From positions 62,001 to 126,000 of the forward strand of contig NZ_JAPVRC010000007.1 of assembly GCF_030345335.1 (NCBI RefSeq): DNA of 64,000 nucleotides. Reading direction: 5' to 3'. A program made the position numbers and the translations under genes. Under the pieces are notes generated by a model, which was not told the origin of the DNA, searched no databases, and saw only the letters and a list, made by a program, of their open reading frames with translations. Shown here piece after piece: positions 44,355-53,099 of this stretch. This DNA is from Halobacillus campisalis. Its GTDB lineage: Bacteria > Bacillota > Bacilli > Bacillales > Halobacillaceae. Positions within the stretch are counted from its first letter, which is position 1. Each line of letters opens with the position of its first letter.

Positions 44355-46517
44355 ATGACCGACCATCAATTAATGGATTTACTTAACCAAATGACACTGC
44401 AGGAGAAAGTTGGACAGCTCGTTCAATTAGCTACTCCTTTTTTTGAAGGCGCTTCCGACCGCGGCCAGATCACAGGCCCGATGGAAGATATGGGGATTGA
44501 TGATGAAGATATTAAGAACACTGGATCAGTGCTCGGGGCTTCTGGGGCTGCTGAAGTTAAATATATACAAAAGAAGCATTTAGAAAGCAATCGGTTGAAT
44601 ATTCCTTTATTGTTCATGTCTGATATCGTTCACGGTTTCAAAACCATTTTCCCAGTTCCGTTGGCTATCGGCTGTTCGTGGGATACAGAATTGGCCGAGC
44701 AAAGTGCAGCGATTGCAGCTAAAGAAGCGGCGGTTTCCGGTGTGCACGTTTCATTTGCGCCGATGGTCGACCTGTCGAGAGATCCCAGGTGGGGCCGCGT
44801 GATGGAATCTACAGGAGAAGATCCTTTTCTAAACGGTTCGTTTGCCCGCTCATTTGTCAGAGGGTTTCAAGGAAACTTAGAAGAAGACCACTATAAAGTG
44901 GCGGCGTGCGTGAAACACTTTGCTGCGTATGGGGCTCCTGAAGGTGGAAGAGATTATAATACGGTCGACATGTCTGAGTGGATGCTGCGCGAATCTTACT
45001 TACCCGCTTATAAAGCCGCATTAGATGAAGGGTGCGAAATGGTGATGACTGCGTTCAATATTTTAAATGGCGTTCCTTCCACCGGAAATAAACCGTTAAT
45101 GCGCGATTTGCTGCGAAACGAATGGGGATTTGACGGTGTGTTGATTTCTGATTGGGGCGCTGTAAAAGAATTGCTCCCTCACGGCGTGGCAGCGAATGAA
45201 AAAGAAGCTGCCGAACAGGCACTTACTGCTGGTGTCGACATTGAGATGATGACCTCTTGTTATGTGAACCATGTAAGTGAACTGATCGAAGAAGGGAAGT
45301 TGACAGAAGCATTAGTTGATGAAGCCGTATTACGCATCCTTACACTGAAGAAGAAGCTCGGTCTGTTTGAAAATCCGTTCCGTGATGCGGACGAAGAGGC
45401 AGAAAAAACATTCATTCTATCATCTGAACATCGTGATGCAGCTCGTGAACTCGCATCGAAATCGATCGTCCTCCTAAAAAACGAAGAGCTTCTGCCTCTA
45501 AGTTCGAAAGGTAAAACCGCTCTCATCGGACCTTTCGCAACCAGTACAGACATTCTCGGACCGTGGTCATGGGCCGGGTCGCCTGAAGACACGATTACGC
45601 TGGAAACAGGGATGAAGAACTACGTACCTGGAGACGAATTACTTATAGCAGAAGGCACTTCCATTGAAACAGGAACAGCAGAACAAATGCAAAAAGCTCT
45701 TGAAGCAGTTGAGGAAGCGGAAACCGTCATCGTCGCACTCGGTGAACACTCAGATATGAGCGGTGAAGCAGGTTCCCGCACAGACATCCGCCTGCCAGAA
45801 GTACAATTAGATTTGCTGAAGCAAGTGAAAGAGCTTGGTAAACCAGTCATCGCTGTGTTATTTAATGGACGACCGCTCGACCTTACAGAAGTGATTGAAC
45901 ACGCCGATGCCGTCATCGAGGCATGGTATCCAGGAACAGAAGGCGGCCATGCGATTGCTGATATTTTATATGGAAAAGTCAATCCATCAGCCAAGCTATC
46001 GATGTCCTTCCCTCATTCCGTGGGACAGGTACCTGTTTATTACAACAACTACAATACCGGACGTCCTAAAGGCGCACCCGACGCGCAAATCCGCTACGTC
46101 TCTCAATACTTGGACAGCCCTAACGAAGCGCTTTATCCGTTCGGTTACGGCTTAAGTTACAGCACCTATCATTACAGTGAGCCTGAACTTTCTGCTGATG
46201 AGATAACGAAAGAGGAAAGCTTGACGGTGAGTGTAGAGGTTAAAAATACGAGTGACGTCGCCGGGGAAGAAATTGTTCAGCTTTATATAAGAGACCTCGT
46301 AGGAAAAGTGGTCCGCCCATTGAAGGAATTAAAAGACTTTCAAAAAATTCTCCTTCAGCCCGGAGAGGCAAAGCAAGTCCAGTTTACGATCGACGAACAG
46401 CAGCTGCGCTATTATCATGCCGATCTCGAGCATACGAGTGATGCAGGTGATTTTGAAGTGTTTGTCGGGGGAAGCAGTAAAGACGTACAAAGCAAAATGT
46501 TTAGATTAATAGACTAA
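44355..46517 (+). CDS. bglX: Beta-glucosidase, glycoside hydrolase family 3 (BglX-like)
   Basis: 720-residue cytosolic GH3 enzyme (no signal peptide). Domain 1 TIM barrel (about 1-330) contains 'KHFAAYGAPEGGRDYN' and the nucleophile Asp in 'VLISDWGAV'. Domain 2 (about 370-590) has 'ALGEHSDMSGEAGSR' with the probable acid/base Glu, and a C-terminal fibronectin type III-like domain (about 625-715) follows. It would release glucose from imported beta-glucosides. TAGGAGG precedes the ATG; transcribed divergently from the importer operon and shares operators with it. Confidence 0.95.
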   Translation: MTDHQLMDLLNQMTLQEKVGQLVQLATPFFEGASDRGQITGPMEDMGIDDEDIKNTGSVLGASGAAEVKYIQKKHLESNRLNIPLLFMSDIVHGFKTIFPVPLAIGCSWDTELAEQSAAIAAKEAAVSGVHVSFAPMVDLSRDPRWGRVMESTGEDPFLNGSFARSFVRGFQGNLEEDHYKVAACVKHFAAYGAPEGGRDYNTVDMSEWMLRESYLPAYKAALDEGCEMVMTAFNILNGVPSTGNKPLMRDLLRNEWGFDGVLISDWGAVKELLPHGVAANEKEAAEQALTAGVDIEMMTSCYVNHVSELIEEGKLTEALVDEAVLRILTLKKKLGLFENPFRDADEEAEKTFILSSEHRDAARELASKSIVLLKNEELLPLSSKGKTALIGPFATSTDILGPWSWAGSPEDTITLETGMKNYVPGDELLIAEGTSIETGTAEQMQKALEAVEEAETVIVALGEHSDMSGEAGSRTDIRLPEVQLDLLKQVKELGKPVIAVLFNGRPLDLTEVIEHADAVIEAWYPGTEGGHAIADILYGKVNPSAKLSMSFPHSVGQVPVYYNNYNTGRPKGAPDAQIRYVSQYLDSPNEALYPFGYGLSYSTYHYSEPELSADEITKEESLTVSVEVKNTSDVAGEEIVQLYIRDLVGKVVRPLKELKDFQKILLQPGEAKQVQFTIDEQQLRYYHADLEHTSDAGDFEVFVGGSSKDVQSKMFRLID

Positions 46518-46522
46518 AAGCT

Positions 46523-46562
46523 AAAACTCCTCCTGTCTTTTTGATCAGGAGGAGTTTTTTAT
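46523..46562 (+). terminator. Intrinsic terminator of the GH3 gene
   Basis: AAAACTCCTCCTG / CAGGAGGAGTTTT stem followed by TTTTTT. Confidence 0.93.
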
Positions 46563-46720
46563 GCGTATCGGTTCACAGACTACGCATTTTTTATTAATGC
46601 TATATTATTCGTCGTAGTTGTTTTTTCATAAAAAGTTTTGTTTTGCAACGAAACTGGTAGGATTGTTGAATACTCATTTCGTTATAACTGGGGTGGAGTT
46701 CGCCGCCGTATTATGAGTTA

Positions 46721-46843
46721 GGGGTGGTTGGGAAGCTACTCGCTTTCCTGTGGGGGAACTGGCGAGCTTCCTCGGGCTAAAGCCCTGTGGGATCTCGCCT
46801 GGATCCTTCTCCCACGGGAGTCTCCCAGCTTCCCAACCACCCC
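46721..46843 (-). repeat. Palindromic module C
   Basis: Perfect 17-bp arms GGGGTGGTTGGGAAGCT / AGCTTCCCAACCACCCC around the conserved core. Nearly identical to module A, so elements I and II are close relatives on this side. Confidence 0.9.
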
Positions 46844-47164
46844 ATGCGAAATGAACGAACCCACCTGGCAGTGGAATAGAAAAGTCTTTCGAGCTCTCAT
46901 CTAAGATACGTATTCCAGCTATAGTAAGTCAACATCGAATCACTCCGTCCTTTGTGTATCCTTTATGTCCAAAAGCTGAGTCCAGTCCATACGCCGCTAA
47001 ACGAAGCGTTTCCCCTTTTACACAAGGAGTCTCACAGCTTTCTTCATCTGTGTACTATTAAGATAAAGAGCACTATAACTAGTTTTTCGATATAAAAGGA
47101 GTAGTTGTATATGATTTTCTGTTTTGCTTAGGTTTCGAGGTACTTATTAGGCAGAGGGGCGGAA

Positions 47165-47266
47165 GGAAACGGTGAGACTCCTGTGGGAGCAGCGGGACAG
47201 GTGAGACCCCACAGAGCGAAGCTCGAGGAGGCTCAGCGCCCGTCCCACGGAAAGCGAATCGTTTCC
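47165..47266 (+). repeat. Palindromic module D
   Basis: Core with GTGAGACTCCTGTGGGA, GGTGAGACCCC, GAGGAGGCTCA and GTCCCACGGAAAGCGA. The outer arm is short here (GGAAACG / CGTTTCC), the flanks no longer pair, so this copy is partly degraded. Confidence 0.85.
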
Positions 47267-47333
47267 TGCAGTCCCACACTCCCACTATAGCTCGAAACTG
47301 AGCGTTTAAGATTAGGGAGCGCTTATATGAATA

Positions 47334-47728
47334 TTACTCATATTTAACAGAAACTTTATTAAAATAGAGAAAATGAACGATTCCTAGCGCTGCAAGAATG
47401 CCCGTCCCATTTTTAACTAGATCGATGACCGTAAACGACCTTCCCGGAACATAAAATTGATGAATCTCATCACTTACTCCGTAAAGCATCGCCGCGCCAG
47501 CCGCTATATAGCTCGTCACCACAGACAATCTATGATTTGCTGCAAGAGCACCAATAATCAGCACGTACAATATCGCAAATTCAACGAAATGCAATAGTTC
47601 AAATAAAGCACCTGCTGTCATGGAGATATCCCCAGGAAACTTTTAATTTCTTCAATGGGGTAACTAGATTGAATCCATATTAGGGCCATGTATGTGATCG
47701 GCAGGGCGGTTAGTACTAATCTTTTCAT
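47334..47728 (-). pseudogene. VanZ-family membrane protein split by a frameshift
   Basis: The N-terminal 36 codons (47618-47728, ATG after AAAAGGAGGGG) encode 'MKRLVLTALPITYMALIWIQSS' and end at TGA. The remaining 95 codons (47334-47621) in another frame encode 'LLHFVEFAILYVLIIGAL' and 'YGVSDEIHQFYVPGRSFTVIDLVKNGTG', the VanZ core. Joined, they make one normal VanZ protein, so a single-base deletion near TCTCC at about 47622-47626 is likely. The two frames overlap as ATGA, so coupled translation of two pieces is possible. VanZ-like proteins confer low-level teicoplanin resistance in some hosts; here the role is unknown. Confidence 0.7.
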
Positions 47729-47811
47729 AGACTTCCCCTCCTTTTATAGTTCATAGACTATTAATCATTATAGAAAGAGAAGCCGAGTTTTATACGGAAG
47801 TGTGAGAAAAC

Positions 47812-47857
47812 AAAAAATGTGCAGCCAAGGAAGTTCCTCAACCACACATTTTAAAAA
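47812..47857 (-). terminator. Intrinsic terminator of the M24 gene
   Basis: AAAATGTG / CACATTTT outer stem with an inner AAGGAA / TTCC pairing and a T-run on the minus strand. Confidence 0.75.
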
Positions 47858-47883
47858 GACAATCCCTAACCTTCAATCGAGGA

Positions 47884-49101
47884 TCATTTACCGAGAAGCT
47901 TAGATTCAAAAGGAAAGTCAGAAAAGTTCTCTACTCCGTTTTCTGTAACGAGCAGCTGCTCTTCAAGCTTGACCCCTTCTTTTCCTCCAGGCGATCCAAT
48001 GTAGCTTTCTACGGATAAGACCATATTCTCTCTTATGACTCCATCATACCCTTTTTCTTCAAAATCCTGAGGATAAACAATATAAGGGTATTCTCCGCTT
48101 AGTCCCGTGCCATGAGCTACAGTGAAATAGCGGTTCGGGAAAAACTCTTCAGGAATGCGCCAGCTTTTTTCTGCATATTCCCTAAAAGTCATCCCAGGCT
48201 TCAACAGCTCGATATTAGTCTGGATTTGTTCATAAGCTGTTTGATACAGCCGCTTCTGTTCGTCAGTTGGTTCACCTTCCCCGCAGTAAAAGGTGCGGCT
48301 GATATCCGTAAAGTACCCGAACGGACCGTTCATATCAGTATCAAACGCTACTAATTCTCCGTCGTTAATGACTTTATCACTGCATTCTTGAAACCACGGA
48401 TTCGTGCGCTCACCAGAATTAAGCAGCCTCGTTTCAATATAATCGCCGCCCTGAGCAATATTCGTTTGATGTAGATGAGACCACAGTTCATTTTCTGTAA
48501 TACCAGGCTTTAGGGCCTGCTGCATCCGAATCATGCCTTCTTCTGCCGTACGCACAGAAATTTTCATAGCTTCGATTTCTTGTTTATTTTTAATGCTTCG
48601 TGCATGTTCAATCGGCTCTTGTCCATCCATAACCTCTATCCCGAGTTTTGCCAATTCTATGGCTCCGACTGATGGTATATAATCGACCGCAAGCTTATTG
48701 TTAGATCCTGCATGCTGCTTCAACAAATCTGTTATTTCTTCAGCCCACTGTTTCGCGTTATCGTGAAGATTTTCACCAGAAGCAACGTACGATAAAGTGG
48801 TCGCCGGTCTAACTTCATCTATTGTTTCAAGTCCTTCGGATAAGTGCTCACAGTTTGGAAAATCGAATAAAGTAATCGGACCTTCCGTCGGGATGAAGAC
48901 GTAACGCCCCGGATTTCTCAGCATAAACACTTGCATATTCCGACTACCAGTCGCATATCGCAAATTCACCGGATCGAAAATGACTATGCCGCCGTATCCT
49001 AACTCTTTCAGCTGTTCTCGAACTCTTCCCAAACGATATTGACGCATTCGGACTAAATCAATCTGCGTCTTGTCATGACGAATACTTTGTAATTTCCCCA
49101 C
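47884..49101 (-). CDS. M24-family metalloenzyme resembling DMSP lyase DddP / Xaa-Pro peptidase
   Basis: 405 residues, creatinase/aminopeptidase P fold. The whole length aligns by eye with DddP: 'GGIVIFDPVNLRYATGSRNMQ', 'ETRLLNSGERTNPWFQEC', 'AFDTDMNGPFGYFTDISR'. Metal ligands Asp254, Asp256, Asp266, His330, Glu365 and Glu380 are present. DddP cleaves dimethylsulfoniopropionate to DMS and acrylate. However, the residue six past the metal His ('AHGTGLSGEYP'), Asp377 in DddP and reported as its catalytic base, is Gly336 here, so lyase activity is doubtful and a peptidase-type reaction is possible. GTG 49101 follows GGGAGGAG; an ATG six codons earlier lies on that site. Paired with a GntR regulator. 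Confidence 0.78.
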   Translation of the reverse strand: MGKLQSIRHDKTQIDLVRMRQYRLGRVREQLKELGYGGIVIFDPVNLRYATGSRNMQVFMLRNPGRYVFIPTEGPITLFDFPNCEHLSEGLETIDEVRPATTLSYVASGENLHDNAKQWAEEITDLLKQHAGSNNKLAVDYIPSVGAIELAKLGIEVMDGQEPIEHARSIKNKQEIEAMKISVRTAEEGMIRMQQALKPGITENELWSHLHQTNIAQGGDYIETRLLNSGERTNPWFQECSDKVINDGELVAFDTDMNGPFGYFTDISRTFYCGEGEPTDEQKRLYQTAYEQIQTNIELLKPGMTFREYAEKSWRIPEEFFPNRYFTVAHGTGLSGEYPYIVYPQDFEEKGYDGVIRENMVLSVESYIGSPGGKEGVKLEEQLLVTENGVENFSDFPFESKLLGK

Positions 49102-49145
49102 ATAAATCTCCTCCCTCATTGATCATCAAGAATATCAGTTATCTT

Positions 49146-49180
49146 ACATATTACAATAAGTTATAACATATTACAATAAG
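49146..49180. promoter_or_regulatory. Tandem 15-bp direct repeat upstream of the M24 gene
   Basis: Two exact copies of ACATATTACAATAAG, start-to-start distance 20 bp (about two helical turns), between the GntR stop and the M24 start. Position and phasing suggest a regulator-binding site, most simply for the neighbouring GntR protein. Confidence 0.55.
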
Positions 49181-49184
49181 ATAC

Positions 49185-49895
49185 TCATTTTCCGATCTCT
49201 ACTCGGTACGAAAAGGAGGAAGGGATATATTTCGTGCGGCTGTATTCGATGGGAAGGTTGTCACCCCCCAGGGTCTTTCTTCGGATTTCAATTAGTGCCT
49301 CCCCCGGAGTGATCCCTAATAAATCCGCCTCATAAGCCGTAGCGTTAGAAGCAGTAACTTGTTCTTTAATATTAGTGTAATGAATATTATGTCTCCCTAA
49401 AAAAGTGATGAAATCAAACGTTTCTGCTGCTTCATCTTTCAGTTTATGTGCAATGGACATCGGAAAAAATGACTGCTGACAGGCAATTGGGTTTCCTTCT
49501 GCCGTCCGTACCCTTTCAAATACATACACCTCTTCTTCATCAGATAGTTCCAGCTGATTTTGGGCGAAAAAATGGTCATTTAAAGCTTCCGAACGGATTA
49601 CTTTGACCCCAAGCTCTGCTCCTAACTCGTGATGGAACACCCCTGGATTTTCCATTTCTTCACTCGGAGTCTGGCGGACTTTCGTGGGTGCTCCCCGTTT
49701 TGTTACAAGAACACCTTTCTGTACTAAGTCACGAATCGACTGCCTGACTGTGGTACGGCTTACGTTATACTGCTCGATCAATTGACTCTCTGAAGGAATG
49801 GCCTCGCCCGGCTGCCAAACTCCGTCTTGAATGTTTTGAACCATCTTATTTCGTATTTGCACATATAAAGGTAATTTTCTTTGCTTTTCGGTCAT
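49185..49895 (-). CDS. GntR/HutC-family transcriptional regulator
   Basis: 236 residues: winged HTH (about 8-75, 'PLYVQIRNKMVQNIQDG' and 'ESQLIEQYNVSRTTVRQSIRDL'), then a UTRA ligand domain (about 95-232, 'IACQQSFFPMS' and 'GEALIEIRRKTLGGDNLPIEYSRTKYIP'). It is encoded directly upstream of and in tandem with the DddP-like M24 gene, so it probably controls that gene in response to its substrate. GGGAG precedes the ATG. Confidence 0.92.
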   Translation of the reverse strand: MTEKQRKLPLYVQIRNKMVQNIQDGVWQPGEAIPSESQLIEQYNVSRTTVRQSIRDLVQKGVLVTKRGAPTKVRQTPSEEMENPGVFHHELGAELGVKVIRSEALNDHFFAQNQLELSDEEEVYVFERVRTAEGNPIACQQSFFPMSIAHKLKDEAAETFDFITFLGRHNIHYTNIKEQVTASNATAYEADLLGITPGEALIEIRRKTLGGDNLPIEYSRTKYIPSSFSYRVEIGK

Positions 49896-50019
49896 ACGAT
49901 CACTCCCTTACTTGCTAAATTACCCTTTCCGTTCTATAAAAACAACTATATCAATGAACGGTGTTTAGAAAATACGAACGTTACCCCAGCTATTTTAACT
50001 CCGAAGGAAGGAAGGCAAA

Positions 50020-50058
50020 CCTAAAAAACAGCCAGGATAACCTATCCTGGCTGTTTTC
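50020..50058 (-). terminator. Intrinsic terminator of the triple NlpC/P60 gene
   Basis: AAAACAGCCAGGATA / TATCCTGGCTGTTTT stem; the T-run on the minus strand overlaps the stop codon. Confidence 0.9.
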
Positions 50059-51277
50059 ATCCACTTGTTATCCGCTTCGCTCCATAATACTTCGGCCCCC
50101 AGTAATTACTAGCCTCGATGTTCGTTACGGTTACTCCATCTTCTGGAGTCACGTGGACGACTTGCTCGTTTCCTGCATAAATCGCAGGGTTTAAATAATC
50201 CGCTTCTAAAAATACGATATCTCCCGGGATAAGATCTTCTCTGTCTACATGCTCCCCTTCTTCCCACTGTTCGTCAGCATAACGAGGAAGCTCGATTCCT
50301 TCAGTTTCTTCGAAAACGTACTCGACGAATCCTGCCGTGTCAAAGCCTTCACGGGTCGTACCTCCCCTTTGGTAAGGAATTTCTCCGATATACCTGGCTG
50401 CTTCTGTCACGATGGGACTGTCACTTGATATTTTTAAGTCCGAGAATCTTTTAACGCCGGTAAACTTCTCCTGCCAATAATCAGCGCTCACATACGAGGT
50501 AGTGACCTCCTGGGTCCTTGAGGCATGGATGAATTGTCCCCCTCCAATATAAATTCCATTGTGAGAGATGCCTTCCCGGTACGTATCACTGAAAAACAAC
50601 ACATCGCCCGGCTCTATATCTTCCAGATCCACTTCCTCCCCAGTTTCCCACTGCTGGTCCGTCGTGCGTGGTAAATAAATATCACTCACTTCCTCAAACA
50701 CATGTTGAATGAACCCAGAACAGTCAAACGCTTCAGGCGTTTCGCCGCCAAACTCATAAGGTACTCCCAAATATTCGTGAGCCCCGGCTACAATGTCGTT
50801 ATCTTCAGCTATATCAGGCGGCTCGGTAATTCTACGAGCCTCTACAAAGTTATCACTCCAATAGCCGCTTTCCTCAAAGCGGGTCACTTCTACACCGTTC
50901 GAAGCCGTAGGATGGATAAGACGATCATCCCCCATATAAATCGCTGAATGGGAGACATCTTCACCGTCTTTACTGAAAAAAACGACGTCTCCCTCCTGTA
51001 TGTCCTCACGCCTTATTTCTTCTCCCTGCTCGATTTGTTGCTCCAATGTGCGGGGCAGCATAAATCCCTGCACTTCATTAAAGACATATTGAACAAATCC
51101 CGAACTGTCGAAGCCCTGCTCCGGAAAGGATCCCCCTTCCTCGTAGGCAACTCCGACATGCTGTTCGGCTTCCTTGACGATCGGACCAGGCGTTGAAAAA
51201 TCTATCTGCCATATCAAAACGATAATCATTATAGTAATTGGTATAAATACGAAAGGTTTTTTGAAAATCTTCAACAA
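50057..51277 (-). CDS. Membrane-anchored or secreted protein with three NlpC/P60 domains, only the middle one catalytic
   Basis: 406 residues: a single N-terminal hydrophobic segment (about 8-25) followed by three tandem NlpC/P60-like repeats (about 33-150, 160-280, 288-402). NlpC/P60 enzymes cut peptidoglycan stem peptides with a Cys-His pair. The middle repeat is intact: Cys186 in 'FDCSGFIQHVF' and His239 in 'ISHNGIYIG'. In repeat 1 the Cys is Ser58 ('FDSSGFVQYVF'); in repeat 3 it is Thr314 ('FDTAGFVEYVF') and the His is Pro364 ('LNPAIYAG'). The flanking repeats are therefore probably binding modules. The start is TTG 51277 with GGGG upstream. Closely related to the protein at 59049. Confidence 0.9.
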   Translation of the reverse strand: MLKIFKKPFVFIPITIMIIVLIWQIDFSTPGPIVKEAEQHVGVAYEEGGSFPEQGFDSSGFVQYVFNEVQGFMLPRTLEQQIEQGEEIRREDIQEGDVVFFSKDGEDVSHSAIYMGDDRLIHPTASNGVEVTRFEESGYWSDNFVEARRITEPPDIAEDNDIVAGAHEYLGVPYEFGGETPEAFDCSGFIQHVFEEVSDIYLPRTTDQQWETGEEVDLEDIEPGDVLFFSDTYREGISHNGIYIGGGQFIHASRTQEVTTSYVSADYWQEKFTGVKRFSDLKISSDSPIVTEAARYIGEIPYQRGGTTREGFDTAGFVEYVFEETEGIELPRYADEQWEEGEHVDREDLIPGDIVFLEADYLNPAIYAGNEQVVHVTPEDGVTVTNIEASNYWGPKYYGAKRITSG

Positions 51278-51468
51278 AACATGTCCCCTTCAAGCGTTTG
51301 TTTCATTTTACTACTCTTATAAAATTTACCAAAACAAAAGGTTCAGAATGGCTTAAAAAATCACTCGAATCACTTTCTGAACAAGCGATTTAATATTGGC
51401 GTGTTTTGGAAAATATTCAGCCGGGTATCTCTTATAGACGAGTTCAAATCTGAAGGAGGAAATTTTCC

Positions 51469-52254
51469 ATGAGTAAAACTATATTTATAACAGGTGCAGG
51501 AACGGGGCTAGGCAAAGGTACGGCGATCGGATTAGCCAAAAAAGGCCACCACGTCATCGCAGCTGTTGAAATAATTTCTCAAGTAACTAGTTTACGCGAA
51601 GCGGCATCAGATGCCGGCGTTGAATTAGAAGTCATAAAATTAGACATTACAAGCAAGCGTGACCAGCAGTTGATTGAAGACTATGACTACGATATTTTTG
51701 TAGCCAATGCAGCTATCGGGGAAGGCGGCCCGATTTCAGAAATACCTGTTGACCGCGTGCGACGGGTATATGAAACGAACGTATTCAGTACGCTTGAAAA
51801 TGCACAAATCGCTGCTAAGAAATTTGTCAGCAAAAAGCAAGGCAAGATCATTTTCCTAAGCTCCGTTGTCGGCATCGTCGGCATGCCTTATTTAGGTGCT
51901 TACACGTCATCAAAGCATGCCATCGAGGCGATCGCAAAAACAATGAAAGCCGAGCTCGATGAATTCGGTGTACAAGTCGCGACGATAAACCCCGGGCCAT
52001 TTGAAACAGGGTTCAATGACCGTATGTTTGAAGAAAAGCACAAATGGTACGATGAAAACGAGAATTTCACACCTAGAGAATCTATTGCAGAACAAGAGAA
52101 GATGCTCGACGACCAATACGATCCACAGGACATGATAAACAAAATGGTAGAAGTGATTGAATCGGATCACCACGCGTTCCGCACGGCGTATCCAAAAGAC
52201 GTGGAAGATATGATGAAAGAAGAAGAGAAGAGTAAATGGGAAGAAAAAGTATAA
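51469..52254 (+). CDS. SDR-family oxidoreductase
   Basis: 261-residue classical short-chain dehydrogenase: 'ITGAGTGLGKGTAIGLAKKG' (cofactor site), 'VANAAIGEGG', Ser in 'FLSSVVGIVG', and 'YTSSKHA' (Tyr/Lys). 'INPGPFETGFNDRM' follows the active site. It ends in a lysine/glutamate-rich tail. Substrate unknown. AAGGAGG precedes the ATG. Transcribed divergently from the NlpC/P60 gene; no operon partner. Confidence 0.9.
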   Translation: MSKTIFITGAGTGLGKGTAIGLAKKGHHVIAAVEIISQVTSLREAASDAGVELEVIKLDITSKRDQQLIEDYDYDIFVANAAIGEGGPISEIPVDRVRRVYETNVFSTLENAQIAAKKFVSKKQGKIIFLSSVVGIVGMPYLGAYTSSKHAIEAIAKTMKAELDEFGVQVATINPGPFETGFNDRMFEEKHKWYDENENFTPRESIAEQEKMLDDQYDPQDMINKMVEVIESDHHAFRTAYPKDVEDMMKEEEKSKWEEKV

Positions 52255-52261
52255 ATAAAAC

Positions 52262-52312
52262 CTATAACTCCAGCCGTTGGACACTCATTATCCAGGGCTG
52301 GAGTTATTTTTT
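52262..52312 (+). terminator. Intrinsic terminator of the SDR gene
   Basis: AACTCCAGCC / GGCTGGAGTT stem with ATTTTTT tail. Its T-run merges with the left end of repeat element III. Confidence 0.9.
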
Positions 52313-52441
52313 GCAAAAGCTATATTAAACGTCGTTGTTGATTTTTCATAAAAAGTTATTCAACAAAGTGGCAGGATAGTGGAGCTTCCTCGAGCTGAAC
52401 CCCCGTAGGATCTTGGCTGTTCCGTCATTGTGATGAGTAGA

Positions 52442-52565
52442 AGGTGGTTTTAGGAATGGACTCGCTTTCCGTGGGAGTGCAGTGAGCTTCCTCAGGCTGC
52501 CGCCTTCCGGGATCTCACCAACCACTCTCATCCCACAGGAGTCTCGCCCATTCCTAAAACCACCT
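52442..52565 (-). repeat. Palindromic module E
   Basis: Perfect 18-bp arms AGGTGGTTTTAGGAATGG / CCATTCCTAAAACCACCT around GGCGAGACTCCTGTGGGA, GGTGAGATCCCGGAAGG, GAGGAAGCTCAC and CCCACGGAAAGCGAGT on the minus strand. Confidence 0.9.
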
Positions 52566-52974
52566 AACTTATATTAAGAGACGGAACGAAGAAATGAGAA
52601 GCAAAAAAACTCTCTTGTACTAACATTTCCTCCGTCCCTTACTATAGACGTGCTTCTCGAAATCGCCTGGATAAGAACTTTCTTACTCATAGTGGGAGCA
52701 TTAAACTCCAGTGCTCTGGTTTTAGCATTTTAGTTATAAAACCTGCACTTTAAGGTAGTTCCAAGCATTTTCTTGCATGCGACAGTCTCGCTGATTATCA
52801 CTCAAGAGCAGGTATTTTTTAAGTGAAGCACCGCAAAAAATGTTTCCGTTATCCTCGCAAAGGCAAGAAGTTTCAAAAAAGGCTAGACTCCTGAAATACA
52901 TGGTGTTTTCTAATATTTCTAATCAGTGGCTACTATTTTTAAACTTGGTATAGTTTCGAGCACCTTCCCATCGG

Positions 52975-53099
52975 ATGGTGGCTTTAGAAAACGGTGAGAC
53001 TCCTGTGGGATGTACATGGTAGGTGAGATCCCGGAAGGCGAAGCCTGAGGAAGCTCACCACATGCCCACGGAAAGCGATCCGTTTTCTAAAGCCACCAT
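52975..53099 (+). repeat. Palindromic module F
   Basis: Perfect 20-bp arms ATGGTGGCTTTAGAAAACGG / CCGTTTTCTAAAGCCACCAT around GTGAGACTCCTGTGGGA, GGTGAGATCCCGGAAGG, GAGGAAGCTCACC and CCCACGGAAAGCGA. The arm partly resembles module E and not modules A to C. Confidence 0.92.

Larger units (their letters stand above)
46598..47347. repeat. Composite non-coding repeat element II
   Basis: The left end (GCTATATTATTCGTCGTAG, then TTTTTTCATAAAAAGTT) closely matches the left end of element III. A reverse module (46721-46843) is followed by a spacer sharing 'GAAATGAACGAACCC' and 'AGTCCAGTCCATAC' with element I, a forward module (47165-47266) and a right end with CTCGAAACTGAG. It lies between the convergent GH3 and VanZ genes, and its right end supplies the last codons of the VanZ frame. 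Confidence 0.8.
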
